Part shown: piece after piece, positions 16,967 through 25,486 of the stretch
How positions within the stretch are numbered: the first letter of the stretch is position 1
How the letters are laid out: each line of letters opens with the position of its first letter
Source: JAAZPT01 sp034180455
GTDB taxonomy: Bacteria > Bacillota > Clostridia > Christensenellales > Aristaeellaceae
Direction of reading: 5' to 3'
Assembly (NCBI GenBank): GCA_034180455.1
Contig: JAXFOG010000017.1
Span: 1-64,000, forward strand
Length of the DNA: 64,000 bases
Notes under the pieces: model-generated
The model's database searches: none
What the model saw: the letters and a program-made list of their open reading frames with translations, nothing else
Told to the model about the DNA's origin: nothing
Program-made: the position numbers and the translations under genes

Positions 16967-19900
16967 TTAGCTTGCATCTTCTGGCATAACTGGTCTTGGT
17001 CCAAAATATTCTAACATTTGCTGATCACTAAGTTTAAATTCTTCTTGAATATAACCCCATAAAATATAAGGACGCTTTTTTATAACGTTTCTTAATCTGT
17101 TTATTCTTACTTTCCAGTAGCTCATTGCGCCTTCTGGATTAGTGGGGGAGTCAAAGTTTATTGCCTTATCATTAAACTCTGCCCATCTATTAAAATGAAA
17201 TACCATTTCAGGCTCTATTTCATCAATAAGTTTTTGAAGTTCATCAAGCATATATTCTGTTGTAAACTTTTTGAAAACTATGCCAAATCTCTGAAAAAAT
17301 AGATCTCTCATTGAATCATTTTCAAGAAGTTTTCTGATAAGTATGTTTGGAATGTTCTGCTGTCCTGAACCACTTGGCTTAAGATAGCTTTTTGGACTAT
17401 TGAAGTCAGAGTTGAATAGACCGTAATCTATATCAAACAATATCCATCTCCACTTGCTTCCTTCTTCCTTTAGCTTGTAACATCTAGTATTACCTGGGTC
17501 TGAGTTACCATAGAACATCTCTATTGCCAGATAATCAAAATAGTTTATTACATCTATTCTATCTGTCAAATACTTTAGATCCTCTGGATTATCGCGAGTA
17601 TTAAGTTTTTCTGCAGTTTTCTTAAGCTCTGTAAATTCGGCGTTACTACCATAGAAAGCTTTTCTATTGGCTTCTACAATATCCATGTTGTTTGCTTCTG
17701 AAAGTGGTAGACCCTCATGCGAAGCCACAAACCATCTGTCTACTCTCTCACGCAAGTTATAATGTCCCCAGTAATCTCCATTAATATACAATACTACTGG
17801 TCTTCCTGCCTGTATTAAAACAGTTGTATCTAATTGATCTGCCATTGTTGCTTGGAAAAGATCTGCAAGTCTTGTCCATACATTATCATTACCACTATTG
17901 CGCAACACAAAAGATTTGTATTGATCAAAATCCCTGTTTGGGAAAAGTTCAGACTCAAAATACTTTTTGCCATATTTGCTTTTACTTCTAAACTTAAGAG
18001 TTTTCTGAGGCATATCCAGACTAAACTGTCCCTGCAAACCTGCCTCACAATCTTGATCTAGAATTTTGGTACCGTTTTTCTCAAATATTTCTACATGACA
18101 AGGTCTTCTTCTTTTGCCATATTCTCTATAAATCGTATTTTTAAATGGAATTCCTCCACTTTTATCAACGTTGGGCCCTGGTTGAAAAATACCATCCTCC
18201 ATATTAAACAGCTCATGTGGATCCATAGCTAAAGACACTATTGGTAAAGAATGATATAGATTCATCATATAACTTTGTGTAGTTATAGTGCTTGGATCCA
18301 ATGATGGATGGAATGCTCTAGCCCTTAATACTGTTGGTTTGCTTATATTTATAGGACCTTCATATAGTGTGGAATTTTCATTTGGTATACTGCCATCCAA
18401 TGTATAACGTACAGCAGTATCAAGTGGAATATTTATTTCTACAGTAATTTGACCCTTGTATTCTCCTGATGGAATGCTAAAACTTGGAGGATCAGCAAAC
18501 CCTAAGAATGGTTCGGAGTTTGGCATGGCAGGAGTAGCAGCTCTAAAGTAAGTAAATCCGTATCCAGCGTTTAGTCTGCCATATCCTATATCGGTAGGTA
18601 TTGAAGGTATGGGAATTCTATCTAGTACTCTTCCTTGAGAGTCACTAAAGCACATTGTTTCATTGCCGCTTTTAGACAGCTTAAAGTTAGTGTGCATTTC
18701 GTTTGGAGTGGAAAGCTCAGGTTTTCCATCAAGCAATACCAACAAATATTCACCAGGCCTTATAGTAGTTTTTGCTGGAAACTGCCATTTGCGTGGTCTT
18801 TCTATATTATCACTAAGCCCGTAACCACTTAGGTTTACGGGCTTATTACTTGTGTTTAACAACTCTACATAGTCTACTGTCAGTAGAGATTGACCTATCT
18901 GATATTTATCGTTTGAAGCAAGAGCTTCAGAAATTATTACTCCAGTAGGATTGTACTTTCTAAGCAACTTGTCTGAACTTAATTCGCCCTGCTTGTTGTT
19001 AGGACTTCCGGGAGTAGCTATATTAAACAGCTGCCACTCACCATCGTCATTTAATCCATAACTAGTATCTGAGGGCACAATGTCTATTGTAACCCTATCA
19101 AGAAGTCGCCCTTTTGAATCGCTTAACACTATTGTTTCATGTTCAGCACTTAATTTGAAATTTGTATGGGGAAAGCTTTTACGAGGTCTGTCTTTACCAC
19201 TACAGTAAATGATATAGTAACCTCTTGGCTCTATCTCTGCATCAGCGGGGAATCTCCATTTAAGTGGTCTGTGTTCCTTGTCGCTTAAAGCAAAATTAGC
19301 AAGAGAAATAGGCTCATCACTGTCATTATACAGCTCTATCCAATCTTGTAACTCATCATCTTCATCGCGTAAGCCACTTTTAGGATTTGGCATAATTTCA
19401 TTTATACGAAGATGCTCTCCTCTTTTGCTATCTTCAGTTTTGTATGCAAGATATCCTTCTTCGGTATTATCGTATCCAGGTGAATATTGAGTAGTTAGAG
19501 AATATTTTCCATCTCCACCAAGCATATAGGCTTCATCTGCAGCCATAATAGGCAAGTTAAGAAAATCTACAACATACGCATTAGGATCAAATAAATATAC
19601 GCTTTCTCCTAAGCTGGATAGTTTAAATTTAGCATGGAATATTCCTAGCTTTGCATCTACTTTGTTTTTGTTTGATGCAAAAACTACAACAAAGCTTTTT
19701 GCTTTGAGATTATAGTCTGGGAATAGAAATTTTATTCTGTCGCTTCTATCAGAAAGACCTACCCCTTTTAGATTTATATCTTCATCGCCAGAGTTATATA
19801 TTTCTATGTAATCTTTATATTCACCATTTTCATCAGGGACTGCAGCAGTGTTTACAGCCATTACTTCAGTTATAATTAAAGGACTGTATTTGCTATCTGG

Positions 19901-20098
19901 CTGCATTGATTTATTTTCTACAAGGCCACCAAGAGTTTTTACGGCGCGCATTTGTTTGCCATGAGGAAATAATATATACATTAAAGCCAACAATGCTACG
20001 CAAGCTAAAATCAAGCCTACAATATAGCCTTTGTTGTGAATTCTTATTGTACTTTCATTTTTTGATTTTGGTGCTTTTTTGTAAGGGGAATTCTGCAT
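16967..20098 (-). CDS. CotH kinase-like protein with lamin-tail domains
   Basis: This 1043-aa protein is cell-surface anchored, with a membrane segment at about 27-47 after a basic N-terminus. Three lamin-tail-like domains follow, at about 73-170 (YIEIYNSGDEDINLKG), 225-335 (WIELYNDSDEPISL) and 385-490 (YVELLNTSNKPVNLSG). Next comes a chitobiase/FN3-like beta domain (about 535-610, YTLDGSIPNENS) and a CotH-like kinase domain (about 680-960, with YINGDYWGHYNLRERVD and WRWILFDIDYGL). CotH of Bacillus spores is an atypical protein kinase. The ATG overlaps the plsY stop by one base, an odd location for a surface protein. Function unknown. Confidence 0.85.
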   Translation of the reverse strand: MQNSPYKKAPKSKNESTIRIHNKGYIVGLILACVALLALMYILFPHGKQMRAVKTLGGLVENKSMQPDSKYSPLIITEVMAVNTAAVPDENGEYKDYIEIYNSGDEDINLKGVGLSDRSDRIKFLFPDYNLKAKSFVVVFASNKNKVDAKLGIFHAKFKLSSLGESVYLFDPNAYVVDFLNLPIMAADEAYMLGGDGKYSLTTQYSPGYDNTEEGYLAYKTEDSKRGEHLRINEIMPNPKSGLRDEDDELQDWIELYNDSDEPISLANFALSDKEHRPLKWRFPADAEIEPRGYYIIYCSGKDRPRKSFPHTNFKLSAEHETIVLSDSKGRLLDRVTIDIVPSDTSYGLNDDGEWQLFNIATPGSPNNKQGELSSDKLLRKYNPTGVIISEALASNDKYQIGQSLLTVDYVELLNTSNKPVNLSGYGLSDNIERPRKWQFPAKTTIRPGEYLLVLLDGKPELSTPNEMHTNFKLSKSGNETMCFSDSQGRVLDRIPIPSIPTDIGYGRLNAGYGFTYFRAATPAMPNSEPFLGFADPPSFSIPSGEYKGQITVEINIPLDTAVRYTLDGSIPNENSTLYEGPINISKPTVLRARAFHPSLDPSTITTQSYMMNLYHSLPIVSLAMDPHELFNMEDGIFQPGPNVDKSGGIPFKNTIYREYGKRRRPCHVEIFEKNGTKILDQDCEAGLQGQFSLDMPQKTLKFRSKSKYGKKYFESELFPNRDFDQYKSFVLRNSGNDNVWTRLADLFQATMADQLDTTVLIQAGRPVVLYINGDYWGHYNLRERVDRWFVASHEGLPLSEANNMDIVEANRKAFYGSNAEFTELKKTAEKLNTRDNPEDLKYLTDRIDVINYFDYLAIEMFYGNSDPGNTRCYKLKEEGSKWRWILFDIDYGLFNSDFNSPKSYLKPSGSGQQNIPNILIRKLLENDSMRDLFFQRFGIVFKKFTTEYMLDELQKLIDEIEPEMVFHFNRWAEFNDKAINFDSPTNPEGAMSYWKVRINRLRNVIKKRPYILWGYIQEEFKLSDQQMLEYFGPRPVMPEDAS

Positions 20099-20727
20099 TA
20101 CTTTTTCCTCTTTCCTAATTTATTTTCGCATCCGTTAAGGAGTCTTTGAATGTTTGTTCTATGTTTATAAATTACCATTATAAGAAGCGATAACGCCCAA
20201 ACACAATAAAATATATTACTTGAGAAAAAACAAAAAATCATTATTGCAAAAGCGAGTAAAAAACTCATACTTCCAAGTGATACATATCTTGTGATTGCAA
20301 TTACCAGTATAGCGATTGCAGATGATATTAGACCGTATATTGGGAATAAGTATAGGCATGCTGCTATGGATACTGCAACACCTTTTCCACCTCTAAATTC
20401 ATAATATATAGGCCAGTTATGCCCAATTACTGCAAGTAATCCAGCAACCATACTTCCTACAAAAGAAAGGGAGGGATCATACTGGGCCATAATTACTCCA
20501 CCTAAAAAACAAGACAGAAAAGATTTGCATATATCAATCAAAAAAACAAGAAAACCTATTGGCAACCCCATTACACGCAAAGCATTTGTTGCTCCAGTAC
20601 TTTTACTGCCATATTCTCTTATATCAATATCTCCAACACGCTTTGCCAAAACTATACCTGGCGAAAACGAACCTATTAGATAGGCCACTACGGTTGTCAA
20701 TACATACAACAAGTACATTTTGATCAT
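20098..20727 (-). CDS. plsY: Acyl-phosphate glycerol-3-phosphate acyltransferase PlsY
   Basis: This 209-aa membrane enzyme transfers an acyl group from acyl phosphate to glycerol-3-phosphate, the first step of phospholipid synthesis. The conserved motifs GSKSTGATNALR and GHNWPIYYEFRGGKGVA are present, with about five membrane helices. ATG 20727 is preferred; a TTG at 20733 would overlap the der stop, and ATG 20718 is also possible. The der-plsY pair is common in Bacillota. The stop overlaps the CotH start by one base. Confidence 0.95.
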   Translation of the reverse strand: MIKMYLLYVLTTVVAYLIGSFSPGIVLAKRVGDIDIREYGSKSTGATNALRVMGLPIGFLVFLIDICKSFLSCFLGGVIMAQYDPSLSFVGSMVAGLLAVIGHNWPIYYEFRGGKGVAVSIAACLYLFPIYGLISSAIAILVIAITRYVSLGSMSFLLAFAIMIFCFFSSNIFYCVWALSLLIMVIYKHRTNIQRLLNGCENKLGKRKK

Positions 20728-20729
20728 AA

Positions 20730-22052
20730 TCAATCTTTCTTCTCGCGAATGAGAATTTTTATTGGCGTTCCAGTAAGATCAACGGACTTTCTTATTTGAT
20801 TTTCCAAAAATCTTTGATAAGAAAAGTGCATCAAATTTGCTTCGTTTACAAAAATTGCAAATGCAGGTGGGCAAGAAGAAACCTGAGTAGCATAGTAGAT
20901 TTTTAGCCTTCTACCATTTATTGCAGGAGCTTGCATTGCCATTTGAGCATCTTGCAATATTTCATTTAGAACTCCTGTGCTTATGCGTTTTTTACAATTT
21001 GACCATACATCTTGTACAGTAGATAATATTTTATCCATACGTTGACCACTCTTTGCAGAGATGAACAAAACAGGAGCATAACTCATAAATTTAAGACTAT
21101 CCAAAACCTTGAGCCTATAATTTTCAAGTGTACCAGTGTCTTTTTCAATGCTATCCCATTTATTTATGCATATTATTATGCCTTTACCTGCATCAAGTAC
21201 AAGACCAGCAATTTTGCTATCTTGCTCTGTAACACCATCATTTGCATCTATTACAAGTAGTGCCACATCACATCTATCAATAGCAGCAATCGCTCTTAGT
21301 ACAGAATAACGCTCAAGAGAGGCTTCTTCAATCACGCTTTTCTTGCGTATACCAGCAGTATCTATAATCACATATTCGTTGCCTTCTGCATCAAATAGAG
21401 GACTGTCTATGGCATCTCTTGTAGTGCCTGCAATATCGCTTACCATTGTACGCTGATGGCCTAATAAATAATTTACTAAAGAGCTTTTACCTACATTTGG
21501 CTTGCCTACTACTGCTATACAGCATTTTTCTGAGTCTAATGTTTCATCTTCAGCTTTCTCTGGCAAAATATCTACAATTGCTTGTAGTACATCACCAAGT
21601 CCAAGCATATTGGCAGCAGAAATAGATATTGGATCACCTAGCCCTAAATTGTAAAATTCATATACGCTATCTTCAAGTCCAATGTAATCCACTTTATTTA
21701 CTACAAGTATTACAGGCTTTGTTGTTTTACGCAGCATATTTGCTACTTCATAATCGTCAGGAACAAGACCTTCTCTGGCATCAACAAAAAACAGTATTAC
21801 ATCTGCAGTATCTATTGCTATTTGAGCCTGGTATCTAATTTGAGTAAGAATTACATCTTCGCTGCTCATATCAAGACCACCAGTGTCTATCATTGTAAAC
21901 TCTCTGCCAGCCCACTCAGTATCGCCATATATTCTGTCCCTGGTAACTCCTGGAATATTTTCCACAATAGATATTCTCTTTCCAAGAACTTTATTAAAAA
22001 ATGAACTTTTGCCAACGTTGGGTCTGCCAACTACGGCAACCAAAGGTTTCAT
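20730..22052 (-). CDS. der: Ribosome biogenesis GTPase Der
   Basis: This 440-aa protein has two tandem GTPase domains, with P-loops GRPNVGKSS (about 9-17) and GKPNVGKSS (about 188), NKVD and NKWD specificity motifs, and a C-terminal KH-like domain. It is needed for 50S subunit assembly. ATG 22052 has GGAG eight bases upstream. It is the first gene of the operon der-plsY-cotH-rimO-pgsA-recA. Confidence 0.97.
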   Translation of the reverse strand: MKPLVAVVGRPNVGKSSFFNKVLGKRISIVENIPGVTRDRIYGDTEWAGREFTMIDTGGLDMSSEDVILTQIRYQAQIAIDTADVILFFVDAREGLVPDDYEVANMLRKTTKPVILVVNKVDYIGLEDSVYEFYNLGLGDPISISAANMLGLGDVLQAIVDILPEKAEDETLDSEKCCIAVVGKPNVGKSSLVNYLLGHQRTMVSDIAGTTRDAIDSPLFDAEGNEYVIIDTAGIRKKSVIEEASLERYSVLRAIAAIDRCDVALLVIDANDGVTEQDSKIAGLVLDAGKGIIICINKWDSIEKDTGTLENYRLKVLDSLKFMSYAPVLFISAKSGQRMDKILSTVQDVWSNCKKRISTGVLNEILQDAQMAMQAPAINGRRLKIYYATQVSSCPPAFAIFVNEANLMHFSYQRFLENQIRKSVDLTGTPIKILIREKKD

Positions 22053-22104
22053 TACATACTCCTTTTTACTAAAAAATATCTTCGTATATTAGTCAGATAG
22101 AGTA

Positions 22105-22133
22105 ATTATAGAGTAAAAGAGTAAATTTTTCAA
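22105..22133 (-). promoter_or_regulatory. Promoter of the der-recA operon
   Basis: On the minus strand: TTGAAA (22128-22133), a 17-bp spacer and TATAAT (22105-22110), about 52 bases before the der ATG. Confidence 0.75.
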
Positions 22134-22154
22134 TATAATGAAAATAACTGTAAC

Positions 22155-22178
22155 AAAAAAGAGACCTAAGTCTCTTTT
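22155..22178 (-). terminator. Terminator after flavodoxin
   Basis: A 9-bp stem (22157-22165 with 22170-22178) and a tetraloop, ending in a run of T on the minus strand, four bases beyond the flavodoxin stop. Confidence 0.85.
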
Positions 22179-22181
22179 GAA

Positions 22182-22607
22182 TCAACCTACTAATAACTTC
22201 GCTGCTGCAGATAGACTTTCAAGTGCTTGAGCATCTGGAGCCTCATAAGCCATAATTCCATCACATAAGAGGTTTGCACCATCGTCGTTGGCTTGACTCT
22301 GCCATAATCTCATCCATTCGCCATCATTCCACGAATATGATCCAAAAATAACTATTGGCTTTCCACTAAGCTTTGGCCTTATTGACTCATACATTGGAAG
22401 GAACTCTTCTTCTTCAAGCTCTTCATCTCCCATTGCTGGGCAACCGAAGGCAACGCTGTCATATTTATCAAATTCATCGGCATTAAACTCACTTGCTTGA
22501 TAAAGCTGAACTTCTGCTCCAAGATCTTTGCAATCTTCTAAAAGAGCGTTTGCCATCTCTTCTGTATTACCTGTACCAGACCAATATACTATTGCTACTT
22601 TATTCAT
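22182..22607 (-). CDS. Flavodoxin
   Basis: This 141-aa FMN-binding electron carrier is of the short-chain type. The phosphate loop is YWSGTGNTEEMA (about 8-19), and the flavin-contacting loops are in FGCPAMGDEELEE and FGSYSWNDGEW. ATG 22607 is chosen because GGAGG lies five bases upstream; the TTG four codons earlier lies inside that site. It follows the DUF3793 gene by 18 bases and ends the unit. Flavodoxins often replace ferredoxin when iron is short, which fits the operator-like palindromes in the promoter. Confidence 0.93.
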   Translation of the reverse strand: MNKVAIVYWSGTGNTEEMANALLEDCKDLGAEVQLYQASEFNADEFDKYDSVAFGCPAMGDEELEEEEFLPMYESIRPKLSGKPIVIFGSYSWNDGEWMRLWQSQANDDGANLLCDGIMAYEAPDAQALESLSAAAKLLVG

Positions 22608-22625
22608 AAAAACCTCCAATAAAAT

Positions 22626-23198
22626 TTATTTACAAGCTGATACCAGCTTTGTAAGCGTATAACCTTCTGCAAATTTTTTACAATATGCCTTCGTGCACAA
22701 ATTAAATAATGCAAATTTTTCCTTAGCCTTGCTAGAATTGCTGTATGCCTTCCAGCACCCACACTCCAAATAGGAGCTTCCAGCATTTAAAATAAAAGCT
22801 TTCACATCTTCAAGAGGATAGCCTAGGAATATACCTATTTCATGAGGAAACACATCATTATTTAACCTTTCGGCAAGGCAACTAAGACAATTATCAACTG
22901 TATCGCATTTATATCCGTATTCTTCAAGAAATTGAGCATTTAAACAATCGCTAATTTCAAGCTGTAATAGATCCTTTCTATATAAATAAATTAGAGAATA
23001 ACTATCAGTATTTTTAAGTGCCTTCACAAATATTCCACTATTATTAAGGGCTTTGTTCCAATTTAAAACGCATTTTGATATATTACATTCTTTATTGTGG
23101 TGGCACGTAAACAAGCTGGAGGGCTTTATCCCAGCAAGTGTTGGAGAACAATGACGCACAATTAAATTATCATAATCTGATATGTCTGATTTATTCAT
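22626..23198 (-). CDS. DUF3793 family protein
   Basis: This 190-aa soluble protein is rich in cysteine (about 14, including CHHNKECNISKC, CDTVDNCLSC and CGCW). It matches my memory of the DUF3793 family through SPTLAGIKPSSLF, FLEEYGYKC and HEIGIFLGYPLEDVKAFI. The function is unknown; members often lie beside flavodoxin or iron-transport genes. The ATG has GGGG seven bases upstream. It is the first gene of a two-gene operon with flavodoxin, behind a near-consensus promoter and an operator-like element, suggesting a metal- or redox-responsive role. Confidence 0.82.
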   Translation of the reverse strand: MNKSDISDYDNLIVRHCSPTLAGIKPSSLFTCHHNKECNISKCVLNWNKALNNSGIFVKALKNTDSYSLIYLYRKDLLQLEISDCLNAQFLEEYGYKCDTVDNCLSCLAERLNNDVFPHEIGIFLGYPLEDVKAFILNAGSSYLECGCWKAYSNSSKAKEKFALFNLCTKAYCKKFAEGYTLTKLVSACK

Positions 23199-23236
23199 GA
23201 TAAACCCCTTAAGAGAAAAATAAACAAATGAAACAT

Positions 23237-23305
23237 ACTAACTGCATATAGTTAGTTAGTAAAAACTAACTTCTATAATATACAATAACTCCATTTAACT
23301 GTCAA
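23237..23305 (-). promoter_or_regulatory. Promoter and palindromic operator of DUF3793-flavodoxin
   Basis: On the minus strand: TTGACA (23300-23305), a 17-bp spacer and TATATT (23277-23282). Directly downstream, over the likely start site, lie four heptamers: ACTAACT (23237-23243), AGTTAGT (23250-23256), AGTTAGT (23254-23260) and ACTAACT (23265-23271). They form two overlapping palindromes of 7-bp arms. The placement suggests a repressor; the motif faintly resembles DtxR-type boxes. Confidence 0.72.
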
Positions 23306-23326
23306 GCATGAAATTCACAAAGTTTT

Positions 23327-23355
23327 TTGAAAAAAATATATTAAAATGTTATTAT
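23327..23355 (+). promoter_or_regulatory. Promoter of the yhcH-like gene
   Basis: TTGAAA (23327-23332), a 17-bp spacer and TATTAT (23350-23355), 24 bases before the ATG. Confidence 0.65.
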
Positions 23356-23378
23356 ATACTGAACGGAGGAAGTACATT

Positions 23379-23822
23379 ATGATACGTGATAGCATAGAAA
23401 ATTTAAAAAAATATGAATATATATTTCCAGTAATTCCACAAGTATTAGAGTTTTTTAAACAAGAGAATATTAGCGATGGAATACATAATATATGTGACGG
23501 ATGCTTTGTAAACGTGCAGACATTTAATACAAAGCAAGAGGACGAGATTCTTTATGAATTACATAAGGATTATGCAGATATTCAGGTAATACTTGAAGGT
23601 AAAGAAAGACAATTCTGGAATAAGGTTAGCAATTTAAAGATAAAGAAAGAATATGAGCCAGACGTGGCATTATATGTTTCTGATGCATGCAAATATTTGG
23701 AAGAAATATTGCTTGGAGTGGGGGACTTTGTAATTTATTTTCCAGGTGAAGCCCATGCTCCAGGATATTCGCAAAAAGAGAGCGCCAAGTGCAAACGTGC
23801 AATTGTCAAGATTAAGATGTAA
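23379..23822 (+). CDS. YhcH/YjgK/YiaL family protein
   Basis: This 147-aa cupin-like protein carries the family marks HKDYADIQVILEGKE and GDFVIYFPGEAHAPGY, whose histidines and acidic residues bind metal in relatives. The family includes the small EbgC subunit of evolved beta-galactosidase and proteins linked to sialic acid or other sugar catabolism. ATG 23379 is chosen over an upstream frame start because GGAGG sits nine bases before it. It is divergent from the DUF3793 operon and has its own promoter. The exact substrate is unknown. Confidence 0.85.
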   Translation: MIRDSIENLKKYEYIFPVIPQVLEFFKQENISDGIHNICDGCFVNVQTFNTKQEDEILYELHKDYADIQVILEGKERQFWNKVSNLKIKKEYEPDVALYVSDACKYLEEILLGVGDFVIYFPGEAHAPGYSQKESAKCKRAIVKIKM

Positions 23823-23894
23823 GTGGGTAAAATATTAAAAAATACTTAAAAATAGCTACAAAAGTGGGAAAATTTTTATAAAAAATTCATCTTA

Positions 23895-23923
23895 TTGACA
23901 CAATGTGGTAAATATGTTATATT
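23895..23923 (+). promoter_or_regulatory. Promoter of the MBL-fold gene
   Basis: TTGACA (23895-23900), a 17-bp spacer and TATATT (23918-23923), 40 bases before the ATG at 23964. Confidence 0.78.
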
Positions 23924-23963
23924 GATATGCAATAAACATACTCAGCGTATAGGAAGTGAGAGC

Positions 23964-24773
23964 ATGATAAATACATTAAGAGTTACATATCACTATAACA
24001 GTGGATTCAGCATACACTTGGGTGATGTGTTGCTAGTATTTGATTATTGGGAAGGTGGAGAAGATTCTGATTTAAATCCTGCAGCAAAGCTTAGTGCAGA
24101 GAGTCTTGCAACCTATAGACGAATATATGTTTTTGTAAGTACTTCGCGACCAGATCATCTAGATAACAAAATCTATGAATGGCAGAAGCTTGGTAATGTT
24201 AGGTATATTACAAGCGACGATGTTGAACTTCAACCTAATACTCAATTTATTCATCCTGGGCAGACAATCGATCTTGAAGAGGGATATAAGGTTACTGCAT
24301 TCCCTTCTACTGATAAAGGCGTATCTCTTATTATTCAGTTAGAAAACTTTAGCATTTTTTATGCTGGCAATTATAATCTATGGCACTGGAGAGAGCAGGA
24401 TAGTCTTGAACAAATAGAAAAAGCTCAGGACGATTTTAAAAGGATACTTACTAACCTTCAGGATAAAGAAGTCACAGTTGCGTTCTTTCCTCTAGATCCA
24501 AGGCAGGGATTATATTTTGAGGCCGGAGCTGTTCAATATATAATGAAGATACGACCAAAATTCTTTATTCCAATGCACTTTACATTTGATCCAGAGGTTG
24601 TTGGCACATTTGCAAGAGATTATACCAATGATCACTCTAAAATAATTGCTATGGATGAACCAGGCTCAATTGTAAATATTGAAAAGCTAGACAATGGATA
24701 TAGAGCTATAATGGTAGCAACCAGCAATGATAAATTTTATTCCGAGATAGTACGTACAGACAGTTCTAACTAA
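23964..24773 (+). CDS. Degenerate metallo-beta-lactamase-fold protein
   Basis: This 269-aa protein has the MBL-fold layout: TYHYNSGFSIHLGDVLLVFDYW at the start, the usual metal loop region at about 55-70, and MHFTFDP near the end. The metal loop reads STSRPDHLD, where relatives have HxHxDH, so the first two histidines are replaced by Thr60 and Arg62, while Asp64 and His65 remain. The later bridging aspartate is replaced in YAGNYNLWHW. It may bind one metal or none. ATG 23964, with GGAAGTGAG upstream, is preferred over a longer frame. It has its own promoter and terminator. Confidence 0.75.
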   Translation: MINTLRVTYHYNSGFSIHLGDVLLVFDYWEGGEDSDLNPAAKLSAESLATYRRIYVFVSTSRPDHLDNKIYEWQKLGNVRYITSDDVELQPNTQFIHPGQTIDLEEGYKVTAFPSTDKGVSLIIQLENFSIFYAGNYNLWHWREQDSLEQIEKAQDDFKRILTNLQDKEVTVAFFPLDPRQGLYFEAGAVQYIMKIRPKFFIPMHFTFDPEVVGTFARDYTNDHSKIIAMDEPGSIVNIEKLDNGYRAIMVATSNDKFYSEIVRTDSSN

Positions 24774-24789
24774 GGTTAGGACTGTTTTT
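24760..24789 (+). terminator. Terminator of the MBL-fold gene
   Basis: An 11-bp stem with one G-T pair (24760-24770 with 24775-24785) then T residues; the stop codon lies in the loop. Confidence 0.85.
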
Positions 24790-24792
24790 AAA

Positions 24793-24821
24793 TTTACAAA
24801 AATCTTTAAATATGTTAATAT
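24793..24821 (+). promoter_or_regulatory. deoC promoter
   Basis: TTTACA (24793-24798), a 17-bp spacer and TAATAT (24816-24821) preceded by TG (extended -10), 26 bases before the deoC ATG. Confidence 0.65.
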
Positions 24822-24847
24822 ACTATAAAAATAATTTGGAGGATACA

Positions 24848-25483
24848 ATGAGTATTGCAAAAAAAATAGATCACACAATGCTTAAAGCAGATGCTAGCAA
24901 AGATGTGATTATTAGATACTGTGAAGAAGCTAAAAAGTATGGTTTTGCATCTGTATGTGTTAATTCATGCTTTGCAAAGTTGGTTACAGAGCATCTTAAG
25001 GGAAGCGACGTTCTTACATGCTGTGTGGTAGGTTTTCCATTAGGAGCTATGAGCACAAAGGCTAAGGCTTTTGAGGCAAAATGCGCTGTTGATGATGGTG
25101 CAAGTGAGGTAGACATGGTAATCAACATATCTGCACTAAAAGACAAAGACTATGACCTTGTAAAGAATGATATAAAGGCAGTTGCTGATGCTGCTCATCC
25201 TGCTAAAGTTAAAGTAATTATTGAAACATGCTTGCTAACTGACGAAGAAAAGGTAAAAGCTTGCCAACTAAGCGTAGAAGCAGGAGCAGCATTTGTAAAA
25301 ACTTCTACTGGTTTTTCAACAGGTGGGGCAACAGTAGAGGATGTGGCTCTTATGCGTAAGACTGTTGGCAGTAGCTGTATGGTGAAAGCAAGTGGAGGAA
25401 TAAGGACTCCAGAACAAGCTAAGGCAATGCTGGATGCAGGGGCAGATCGTATTGGAGCAGGCAACGGAGTTGTTTTACTGTAA
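24848..25483 (+). CDS. deoC: Deoxyribose-phosphate aldolase
   Basis: This 211-aa class I aldolase splits 2-deoxyribose 5-phosphate into glyceraldehyde 3-phosphate and acetaldehyde in deoxynucleoside breakdown. The Schiff-base lysine is in FVKTSTGF (Lys151) and the proton-relay lysine in MVKASGGIRT (Lys180). ATG 24848 has GGAGG five bases before it; the longer frame from 24812 lacks a site. No other deo genes are adjacent. The DMT transporter gene follows after three bases, so they share a transcript. Confidence 0.96.
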   Translation: MSIAKKIDHTMLKADASKDVIIRYCEEAKKYGFASVCVNSCFAKLVTEHLKGSDVLTCCVVGFPLGAMSTKAKAFEAKCAVDDGASEVDMVINISALKDKDYDLVKNDIKAVADAAHPAKVKVIIETCLLTDEEKVKACQLSVEAGAAFVKTSTGFSTGGATVEDVALMRKTVGSSCMVKASGGIRTPEQAKAMLDAGADRIGAGNGVVLL

Positions 25484-25486
25484 CTA

